A stretch of 5,392 nt of DNA from Clostridia bacterium (GTDB lineage: Bacteria; Bacillota_E; RBS10-35; JAJYVN01). Position 1 is the first letter of the stretch. Each line of letters starts with the position of its first letter. A model generated the notes under the pieces. That model made no database searches, was not told the DNA's origin, and worked only from the letters and a program-made list of their open reading frames with translations. The position numbers and the translations under genes are program-made. The stretch is taken from contig DAHWHV010000613.1 of NCBI GenBank assembly GCA_027335545.1, positions 1 through 5,392 of the forward strand, given 5' to 3'. Positions 1-5,260 of the stretch are shown piece after piece.

Positions 1-266
1 CCCCAGGCGCGCACGCGCCGACGGCCCAGGCCGGGGGCGGGGGCGGATACGGGCGGGCCCCCGTCGAGGTGGGCACGCTCGGCGGATTGGGGCACGCTCC
101 TTTGCGGCCTCGAGGGCGGAGCCCGGGGACACCGGGCGGGCCGTGGGCCCGGCCCCCGGGGGCGACGCCGGCGCCAGGCGCCGCGACTCACTCCCGCGCA
201 CGGACGGCAGGGACCGGGGCCCCGCCGGCCAACAGGGGCTGGGACGGGGCAGAGGGAGTGGTGGCG
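1..266. other. GC-rich upstream region, no confident gene
   Basis: All three forward frames are largely open here simply because stop codons are rare at this GC content. Third-position G+C in each forward frame I counted is only about 80 percent, below what the three real genes show by eye, and the translations are Gly/Pro/Arg-rich with no recognisable domain. The frame of the M16C peptidase is open back to base 3 without a stop, so an N-terminal extension cannot be excluded by stops alone. Another forward frame runs from base 1 to a TGA at 268-270. Small GC-rich hairpins are possible at 49-53/60-64 and 138-142/151-155, but none is distinctive. I see no clear promoter. Confidence 0.5.
251..258 (+). 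promoter_or_regulatory. Shine-Dalgarno site that sets the M16C peptidase start
   Basis: The purine run AGAGGGAG ends 8 nt before the GTG at 267, an ideal spacing. The nearer in-frame GTG codons at 258 and 261 overlap or crowd it, and the far-upstream GTG at 69 has no comparable site and would add 66 low-complexity residues. Confidence 0.55.
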
Positions 267-3227
267 GTGACCACAGACGGGGATGTGCGCGTGGGCCAGC
301 GGCTCGAGGGCTTCACGCTGCAGGCGGCCACGCCGTTGCCCGAGTTGCGCGCCGTGCTTTACCAGGCGGAGCACAGCGGCAGCGGGGCCCGGCTCTGCCA
401 CCTGGCGGTGGACGACAACGAGAACCTCTTCTCGATCACCCTGCCCACGCTCCCCGGGGATGACACGGGGGCAGCCCACATCCTGGAGCACGCCGTCCTC
501 GCCGGTTCGCGCAAGTATCCGGTGCGGGAGCCCTTCTTCGAACTGATCAAGATGAGCATGGGCACGTTCATCAACGCCTTCACCGGGGCGGACTACACCT
601 GCTACCCCGTCGCCAGCACCGTGCGGCAGGACCTGTTCAACCTGGCGGACGTCTATTTCGACGCCGTCTTCCACCCCCAGCTGGCCGAGGTGACCTTTGC
701 CCGCGAGGGCCACCGGCTCACGCCGGCCGACCCGGCCGACCCGGTCGGCGCCCTGACCGAGACCGGCATCGTCTACAACGAGATGAAGGGGTACTACGCC
801 CGCCCGGAGGTCCGCCTCTCGGGGGAGGCCGAGGCCGGCCTGCTGCCGGACACGATCTACGCACACGACTCCGGCGGCCGGCCGGCCGCCATCCCGGACC
901 TGACCTACGCGGGGCTGCGCCGCTTCTTCGCTACCTACTACCACCCCTGTTGCGCCTTCTTCTTCACCTCCGGCGACATCCCGCTGCGCGAGCACCTCGC
1001 CTTCCTGAACCACCGCCTGGGCGGCTTCGAGCGCCGGCCCGTGACGCCCCCCATCGCCCGGCAGCCGCGCTGGAGCGCCCCCCGCCGCGCCGAGCACGAA
1101 TACCAGGCCCCGGAGGGCGAGTCGCTCTCCCAGAAGACGTTCCTGCTGCTGCAGTGGTTGTGCGCCACGGCCACCGACCCCGAGGACGACGTGGCCTTCG
1201 AGGTCCTGGACTGGATCCTGGACGGCAACGAGGGCGCCCCGCTGCGCCGGGCCCTGGTCGACTCGCGCCTGGGCCAGGCCCCCACCCACACCGGCTACCG
1301 CGGCATCGGGGCCGAAGGGGTCTACCAGGTGGGCCTGAAGGGCAGCGAGCCCGACCGCGCGGAGGCCTTCGAGCGGCTGGTGGTGCAGACGCTGGAGGGG
1401 ATCGCCGCCGCGGACCTCCCGGCGGCCCGGGTCGAGGCGGCCTTCGACCAGGCGGCGTACGGCCGCCTGGAGATCCTCTCCCAATACCCCCTGATGCTGC
1501 GCTGGCGCCTGGTCGAGCCCTGGCGCCTGGGCGCCGACCCCCTGCCCTTCCTGGCCGCCAGGAAGCAACTGGAGGACTGCCGGAGCCGCTACCGCGCCGA
1601 TCCCCGCTACTTTAACCGCCTCATCCAGGAACGCCTGCTGGACAACCCCCACCGGCTGCTGACGGTGCTGCGGCCCAGTGCCGAGTACCAGGGGCGCTTG
1701 GACGCCGCCTTCGCCGCCCGGATGGCCGCCACCCGGGCCCGTCTCTCCGACGAGGAGGTGCGACGGATCGCCGCCGCCTCCGCCCAGGTGGAGGAGGCCG
1801 CCGGCACCCCCAACCCGCCCGAGGCCGTGGCCCTGCTGCCGCAGTTGCGCATCGGGGATGTCCCGCCCCGGCCGCGGCACATCCCGACGACCGTGGAGCG
1901 CTTGGGCGAGCGCGTCGAGCTGCTGCGCAACGACGTGTTCAGCAACGGGATCAACTACCTCTCGCTGTCCCTGGACGCCGCGGGGCTGGGGCCGGAGCAG
2001 TGGGCCTACGTGCCCCGCTACGCCGACGCCATCCACAAGCTCGGCGCCGCCGGGATGGGGTACGAGCGGATCGCCGAGCGGGTCGCCGCGGCCACCGGCG
2101 GCCTGCACTGCGGCCCGGCCCTCTTGCGCGGCGTGGCGGCCGGCGGCGAGCGGCAGGTGCAGTTCTCGCTGAAGGCCCTGGACCACCAACTGGCGGAAGC
2201 CCTGGCCGTCCTGGGCGACCTGGTCTTCGCGCTGGACCCGCGCGACCCGCCCCGGTTGCAGGTCGTCCTCGACCAGGCGCTGGCGGCCGCACGCACGGGA
2301 CTGGTCAACGGGGGCGTGGGGACGGCCCTGCGCTACGCGGCCCAGGGCCTGCACCCCGAGGGCCGCCTCCTGGAGCGGATGTACGGGGTGCCGCAGCTCC
2401 AGCTGCTGGAACGGCTCAACGCGCGCTACGCGGAGTTGGGGGACGGGGTGGCCGCGGAGATCCTGGGCATCCGCGACGCGCTGCTGGGCACGACCCGCCT
2501 GACGGCGAGCTTCACGGGGTCGGACGCGGCCTACGCGGCGGTGCGCCGGACCCTGGGCGAGTGGGCGGCCCGCCTGCAGGCCCGGCCGCGCCCGGCGGAG
2601 GCCGGCGGGCAGGCGGGCGAGCGGCGCCGCACGGGGCTGGTGGCCCCCCTGGATGTCGCCTACTGCGCGGAGGCCTTCCCGGCCCCGCACTACACCCACC
2701 CGGACTCCGCCCTGCTGGCGGTGGGGGCACACCTGCTCACCGGCGACTACCTGGTGCCGGAGATCCGCTTCAAGGGCACGGCCTATGGCGGTTCGTGCTC
2801 GTACGACGCCCTCTCCGGGCAGATGTCCCTGCTCTCCTGGCAGGACCCGCACATCGTGCGTACCCTGCGGGTCTTCTCCGACGCCCAGGGGTGGGTCGAG
2901 GGGGCCGCCTGGACCCAGACGGACGTGGACCGCGCGATCATCGCCACGCTCAAGGGGGGCGAGCGGCCCATCCGCCCCGGGGAGGCCACGGGGACGGCCC
3001 TGCAGCGCCACCTGGCCGGACTGACCCCCGAGATGCGCGACGCCCGCCACACCGCCACGCTGGGGGCGTCCGTGGACGGGGTGCGGCGGGCCCTGGCCGC
3101 GGCGCTGGCCCAGGGCAGGCCGGAGGGCTCGGTCTGCGTCCTGGCCGGTCGGCGCATGCTCGAGGAGGGCAACCGCCAACTCGCCGCGGCCCCGCTGGAG
3201 TTGCGCGACGTGCTCTCCCGGGGGTAG
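267..3227 (+). CDS. M16C zinc metallopeptidase (presequence protease / insulinase family)
   Basis: This 986-residue protein is a clamshell-type zinc peptidase of family M16C, whose members degrade short unstructured peptides; PreP and Cym1 are the organellar examples. Seen in the sequence: the inverted zinc motif HILEH at residues 71-75 (ligands H71 and H75, catalytic base E74), then a PreP-like segment with YPVREPFFEL and GTFINAFTGADYTCYPVAS, then the third ligand E172 in YNEMKGYYARP. The H75-E172 spacing is very close to that in PreP. GNEGAPLRRALVDSRLG near residue 320 belongs to the second domain. An M16C-associated linker region probably covers about 450-700. The inactive C-terminal half has the conserved substrate-binding pair R834 and Y840 in RFKGTAYGGSCSYD. 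Length matches the family (about 970-1000). There is no signal peptide or membrane segment, so a cytoplasmic location is inferred. The GTG at 267 is chosen for its Shine-Dalgarno site and because homology begins soon after it. The family call is secure; the substrate is unknown. Confidence 0.95.
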   Translation: MTTDGDVRVGQRLEGFTLQAATPLPELRAVLYQAEHSGSGARLCHLAVDDNENLFSITLPTLPGDDTGAAHILEHAVLAGSRKYPVREPFFELIKMSMGTFINAFTGADYTCYPVASTVRQDLFNLADVYFDAVFHPQLAEVTFAREGHRLTPADPADPVGALTETGIVYNEMKGYYARPEVRLSGEAEAGLLPDTIYAHDSGGRPAAIPDLTYAGLRRFFATYYHPCCAFFFTSGDIPLREHLAFLNHRLGGFERRPVTPPIARQPRWSAPRRAEHEYQAPEGESLSQKTFLLLQWLCATATDPEDDVAFEVLDWILDGNEGAPLRRALVDSRLGQAPTHTGYRGIGAEGVYQVGLKGSEPDRAEAFERLVVQTLEGIAAADLPAARVEAAFDQAAYGRLEILSQYPLMLRWRLVEPWRLGADPLPFLAARKQLEDCRSRYRADPRYFNRLIQERLLDNPHRLLTVLRPSAEYQGRLDAAFAARMAATRARLSDEEVRRIAAASAQVEEAAGTPNPPEAVALLPQLRIGDVPPRPRHIPTTVERLGERVELLRNDVFSNGINYLSLSLDAAGLGPEQWAYVPRYADAIHKLGAAGMGYERIAERVAAATGGLHCGPALLRGVAAGGERQVQFSLKALDHQLAEALAVLGDLVFALDPRDPPRLQVVLDQALAAARTGLVNGGVGTALRYAAQGLHPEGRLLERMYGVPQLQLLERLNARYAELGDGVAAEILGIRDALLGTTRLTASFTGSDAAYAAVRRTLGEWAARLQARPRPAEAGGQAGERRRTGLVAPLDVAYCAEAFPAPHYTHPDSALLAVGAHLLTGDYLVPEIRFKGTAYGGSCSYDALSGQMSLLSWQDPHIVRTLRVFSDAQGWVEGAAWTQTDVDRAIIATLKGGERPIRPGEATGTALQRHLAGLTPEMRDARHTATLGASVDGVRRALAAALAQGRPEGSVCVLAGRRMLEEGNRQLAAAPLELRDVLSRG

Positions 3228-3239
3228 GCCCCGGGCGCG

Positions 3240-3278
3240 GAGGCCGGTGGGGGCGCGCGGCGCCCCCACCCGGGCCTC
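3240..3278. terminator. Hairpin between convergent genes, likely bidirectional terminator
   Basis: A perfect 11-bp stem (3246-3256 with 3260-3270, loop GCG) sits between the two convergent stop codons. It is extended by a further 6 bp (3240-3245 with 3273-3278) across a 2-nt bulge at 3271-3272. It overlaps the last bases of the oxidoreductase gene. No T-tract follows on either strand, so it is not a textbook intrinsic terminator, but hairpins without U-tracts are common between convergent genes in high-GC genomes. Confidence 0.6.
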
Positions 3279-4311
3279 AGGCCACGGCCACCACGCGCCC
3301 CTCCCGGGCGCTGCGATGGGCGGCGTGGGTGAGTTCGAAGGTCCGCAGCCCGTCGGCGTAGTCGGAGAGGATGCGGGAGCGATCCCCCGTGCGTAGGGCG
3401 TGCACGAAGGCCGCGTTGAGCGCGGCGCCGACGTCGCCACCACGCGGCAGTTCCTCGTCGGGCGCGTCGCTGAAGCGGGCCGTGCCCGTCAGCCCGTGCA
3501 GGCTCAGCGTCAGGCCCTGCGCCACGACGTGCAGGCCGTCCAGCCCCGGCAGCCGGAGGTTGCCCCCCAGGGCGCAGGAGTTGGTGACCGTCCCGATCGC
3601 CCCCGAGGCGAAGCGGAGGGTCACGGCGTTGACGTCGTCGATGTCCAGGTCGGGGAGGGAGGTCAGCAGCCGGGTGTCCGCCTGGGCGTAGACCGTGGCC
3701 ACCTCCCCCGCCAGGTAGCGCAGCAGGTCCACGGCGTGGGTGTGCATCTCGACGAGCATGCCCCCCGAGCGGCTCTGGACGCGCCACCAGGGGGCGCCGG
3801 GCACCCCCCCGAAGCGGTTGGCGACGCAGAGCCCGATCGTGCGCTCGCGCAGCAGCTCCCGGGCGCGCTGCACGGCCGCGCCGTAGCGCAGTTGGTAGCC
3901 GACGCAGGTGACCACGCCCGCGGCGGCGGCGTGGGCGGCGACCTCGCGGCCGACGCCGGGATCCAGGGCCACCGGCTTCTCCACGAACAGGGCCCGGCCG
4001 GCGGCGAGGATGGCGTGCTCGGCGGGGCCGTGGGCGAACGGGGGCACGGATACGTACACCCCGTGTGGGTCGGCGGCCTCCAGCAGGCCCGCCACCTCGG
4101 TGAAGCAGGGCACCCGCAGAGGGGCCAGCCCCCGCCGGCCCAGGTGGGCGTTGAGTTCGTCCAACGCGCGCGCGCAGCGCTCCGGCGCCACGTCGCAGAA
4201 GCCCGCCAACTCCACCCCCGGCAGCACCGCCAGGTGCCGCATCTCCTCCAGCGCACGGTCACCGGTCCCGACAAAGCCCAACCGGATCGGCCCCACCAGC
4301 GGCTCCGCCAT
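3277..4311 (-). CDS. Gfo/Idh/MocA-family NAD(P)-dependent oxidoreductase
   Basis: The 344-residue product matches the usual length of this family, whose members oxidise or reduce sugars, inositols and related compounds with NAD(P). Seen in the sequence: an N-terminal Rossmann fold with the dinucleotide loop GFVGTGDRA at residues 12-20; an acidic residue, D40, ending the second strand (GFCD), which would favour NAD over NADP; and the signature EKP at 111-113 with the expected catalytic K112. GYQLRY follows at 138-143. The C-terminal domain has WWRVQSRSGGMLVEMHTH at 175-192, where E188 and H192 occupy the catalytic acid and histidine positions and D195 follows. Glu instead of the more common Asp at 188 resembles the subfamily carrying a VEQxTH-type motif. 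There is no export signal, so it is probably cytoplasmic. The frame stays open far upstream, but the ATG at 4309-4311 has a good ribosome site and the fold begins right after it. It converges with the peptidase and diverges from the envelope gene, so context gives no substrate clue. Confidence 0.93.
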   Translation of the reverse strand: MAEPLVGPIRLGFVGTGDRALEEMRHLAVLPGVELAGFCDVAPERCARALDELNAHLGRRGLAPLRVPCFTEVAGLLEAADPHGVYVSVPPFAHGPAEHAILAAGRALFVEKPVALDPGVGREVAAHAAAAGVVTCVGYQLRYGAAVQRARELLRERTIGLCVANRFGGVPGAPWWRVQSRSGGMLVEMHTHAVDLLRYLAGEVATVYAQADTRLLTSLPDLDIDDVNAVTLRFASGAIGTVTNSCALGGNLRLPGLDGLHVVAQGLTLSLHGLTGTARFSDAPDEELPRGGDVGAALNAAFVHALRTGDRSRILSDYADGLRTFELTHAAHRSAREGRVVAVA

Positions 4312-4318
4312 GCGGCCA

Positions 4319-4329
4319 CCCCTCTCTCC
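4319..4329 (-). promoter_or_regulatory. Shine-Dalgarno site of the oxidoreductase gene
   Basis: On the minus strand the purine run GGAGAGAGGGG ends 7 nt before the ATG at 4311-4309. It decides the start, because the reading frame remains open for hundreds of bases upstream (to about 5103) through sequence that is antisense to the next gene. Confidence 0.7.
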
Positions 4330-4461
4330 ACCGGGTCCCCGCCCACCCTCCCGCGCCGGGCACCCCGCGCCCCGGTGGTCCCCCGCTCTTTGGCGCCGCA
4401 CTCCCCAGGGCCTGCCGGACCCCGGACCGGATCTCGGCCCCCGGCTCGCCCAAGGCCCGCT

Positions 4462-4490
4462 GGCGGAGGCAGGGAACCGGCGGAGGCAGG
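4462..4490. repeat. Perfect 12-bp direct repeat, possible operator
   Basis: The 12-mer GGCGGAGGCAGG occurs at 4462-4473 and again, identically, at 4479-4490, separated by GAACC, giving a 17-bp period. It lies between the two divergent genes, about 150 bp upstream of the oxidoreductase start and about 215 bp upstream of the envelope gene. Paired direct repeats in such a place can be regulator-binding sites, but no regulator is visible and chance is possible in GC-rich DNA. Confidence 0.45.
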
Positions 4491-4500
4491 CGAGCGTCTG

Positions 4501-4522
4501 ATGGTTTGGGGGGCGCAACCAT
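4501..4522. repeat. Short inverted repeat (ATGGTT / AACCAT)
   Basis: A perfect 6-bp inverted repeat, ATGGTT at 4501-4506 and AACCAT at 4517-4522, flanks a 10-nt G-rich spacer. The arms are unusually A/T-containing for this window. It could be an operator dyad or a small hairpin; it begins 11 bp after the direct repeat. Confidence 0.35.
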
Positions 4523-4543
4523 GCTCTGCCAGGCCTCGCGCGT

Positions 4544-4674
4544 ACCCAGCGGTTTTCGCGCCGTGGGTCACAAAATCGGGCACGTCCGCGAATGGCAGGA
4601 GCAGGCATCGGTGTGCCCACCCCCGAAGCCGGCCCCTGCCGGGGTCCCAGCCCCGTTCCCGGCGCGGCAGGGGC
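4544..4674 (+). promoter_or_regulatory. Candidate structured 5' leader (three successive stems) of the envelope gene
   Basis: Three stems follow one another. P1 pairs 4544-4548 with 4564-4568 and 4550-4552 with 4561-4563 (8 bp, one bulged base, loop TTTTCGCG). P2 pairs 4578-4586 with 4610-4618 (9 bp including two G-U pairs, 23-nt loop). P3 is a perfect 10-bp stem, 4632-4641 with 4665-4674, with a possible nested 5-bp hairpin at 4640-4655. P1 and P2 are separated by the A-rich linker CACAAAATC (4569-4577). Its AAAA could pair weakly with the TTTT loop of P1. The last stem ends 31 nt before the ATG at 4706. I do not recognise a known riboswitch class. Stems arise easily by chance at this GC content, so this is only a candidate. 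Confidence 0.3.
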
Positions 4675-4689
4675 GCCCCCATGGACGGG

Positions 4690-4697
4690 AAGGGAAG
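4690..4697 (+). promoter_or_regulatory. Shine-Dalgarno site of the envelope-protein gene
   Basis: The purine run AAGGGAAG ends 8 nt before the ATG at 4706. An in-frame GTG at 4697 is a possible alternative start that would add three residues, but it lies within the purine run and is less well spaced. Confidence 0.5.
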
Positions 4698-4705
4698 TGA
4701 GGACG

Positions 4706-5158
4706 ATGACGCAGGACGGCACGCCCCCGGTGGCGGAGGCGCGCAGGGACGGCCGGCACCGCAGGGCCCTGATCGGTGGCGGCGCGGTGCTCGGATTGGC
4801 CCTGACGCTGGTCGCGGGCTGCGGCCCCACGGCCGCCACGACGGCCAACCCCGCCGCCTCGCAGCCCGCCGCCTCAAGCACGGGCGGCAACGGGACGGCC
4901 TCGACCGGCACCACCAAGGCCAAGGCGGACCCGCCCAGCTCGGCCGCCTCGTCCAGCACTGCGACGAAGGGCTCCGGCAGCTCCTCGAGCGCCTCTTCGA
5001 CCGGTTCTTCCACGGGTTCTTCCACCGGCCAGGCCATCCCCAAGACCGGCCTGAATCCGGCCCTACCCATCGCCGGCCTCGGCGTGGCGTTGCTCGGTGC
5101 CACCGCCGTGCTCGGTGGCGTGCGCCGCCTGCGCGGCAGCGGGCGCCCAGGGGCGTGA
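4706..5158 (+). CDS. Small Ser/Thr-rich envelope protein with lipobox and IPKTG sorting signal
   Basis: The 150-residue product is built as two anchors and a linker. Residues 1-20 are charged and Arg-rich (EARRDGRHRR). Residues 21-38 are hydrophobic and end in LTLVAGC with C39, a good lipobox (V-A-G-C) for lipidation and signal peptidase II. Residues 40-110 are almost only Ser, Thr, Ala, Gly, Pro, Asn, Lys and Gln, with no aliphatic residue larger than Ala, no aromatic residue and no further Cys. Then comes IPKTG at 111-115, a hydrophobic stretch at about 118-138, and the basic tail RRLRGSGR at 140-147. This is the layout of a sortase-recognised LPXTG-type signal. I infer a surface protein; its catalytic or binding role is unknown, since no folded domain is visible. 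The N-terminal segment could instead be an uncleaved membrane anchor, and the C-terminal one a plain transmembrane helix. Codon third positions are mostly G or C, as in the neighbours. The gene stands alone, divergent from the oxidoreductase. Confidence 0.85.
   Translation: MTQDGTPPVAEARRDGRHRRALIGGGAVLGLALTLVAGCGPTAATTANPAASQPAASSTGGNGTASTGTTKAKADPPSSAASSSTATKGSGSSSSASSTGSSTGSSTGQAIPKTGLNPALPIAGLGVALLGATAVLGGVRRLRGSGRPGA
4994..5029 (+). repeat. Three tandem 12-nt units encoding SSTG
   Basis: Three consecutive 12-nt units encode Ser-Ser-Thr-Gly (residues 97-108 of the envelope protein). They differ by a few synonymous bases and use TCT/TCC/TCG serine codons, less GC-rich than the surroundings. 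The array sits directly before the sorting motif and could vary in copy number by slippage. Confidence 0.7.
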
Positions 5159-5202
5159 ACGGCAGGCGCGCCGGGCCCGCAGTCCCCATCCAGGCCCCGC
5201 CC

Positions 5203-5260
5203 CGGGTCGGGCCCAGGCCGTCCGGTCGGTCCGACCCGACCGCGGGGGGCCGCCCCCCCG
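5203..5260 (+). terminator. Overlapping inverted repeats downstream of the envelope gene, possible terminator
   Basis: Starting 45 nt after the TGA, CGGGTCGG (5203-5210) can pair with CCGACCCG (5231-5238). Alternatively GGTCGG (5224-5229) can pair with CCGACC (5236-5241), and the two pairings exclude each other. Immediately after, six G (5244-5249) face six C (5253-5258) across a 3-nt loop. No T-tract follows. A termination role is inferred from position only. Confidence 0.35.

Larger units (their letters stand above)
4312..4705. other. 394-bp divergent intergenic region
   Basis: This gap separates the starts of the oxidoreductase gene (leftward) and the envelope-protein gene (rightward), so it should hold both promoters. 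I cannot identify a convincing -35/-10 pair on either strand. The least GC-rich patch is 4551-4594, with TTTT at 4553-4556 and CACAAAATC at 4569-4577, and is the likeliest place for promoter or leader function. The region also holds a direct repeat, a dyad and three successive stems, listed separately. An ATG-started frame at 4521-4700 is present but does not look coding. Confidence 0.6.

Noticed and set aside
69..266. 66-residue N-terminal extension of the peptidase from the GTG at 69
   Set aside because: It is Gly/Pro/Arg-rich without homology or a recognisable targeting signal, and its third-position GC is lower than in the rest of the gene; the GTG at 267 has a better ribosome site.
2000..3361. 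453-codon forward frame overlapping the peptidase
   Set aside because: It is a shadow in another frame of a gene with intact catalytic motifs; the product is Gly/Arg/Pro repeats without a domain.
4551..4576. Sigma-70 type promoter in the AT-richer patch
   Set aside because: CAAAAT at 4571-4576 is a weak -10 match, but no acceptable -35 lies 16-18 bp upstream, and the minus-strand TTGTGA has no -10 partner.
4544..4674. Known riboswitch classes (c-di-GMP-I, c-di-AMP ydaO, fluoride, cobalamin, SAM, TPP) in the leader
   Set aside because: None of the conserved core sequences of these classes that I could recall is present on either strand.
4521..4700. 59-residue ATG-started small frame upstream of the envelope gene, ending 5 nt before its ATG
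   Set aside because: A G-rich run lies at a plausible ribosome-site distance, but third-position GC is only about 76 percent, the end is Pro-rich filler, and it lies across the predicted leader stems. A leader peptide is not excluded but is not supported.
4745..4780. Twin-arginine (Tat) signal in the envelope protein
   Set aside because: Arg pairs are present (RRDGRHRR), but the S-R-R-x-F-L-K pattern is missing; an ordinary Sec lipoprotein signal explains the segment better.
4312..5103. 264-codon upstream extension of the oxidoreductase frame
   Set aside because: The ATG at 4311 has a good Shine-Dalgarno site and the Rossmann fold starts immediately after it; the extension is low-complexity and antisense to the envelope gene.
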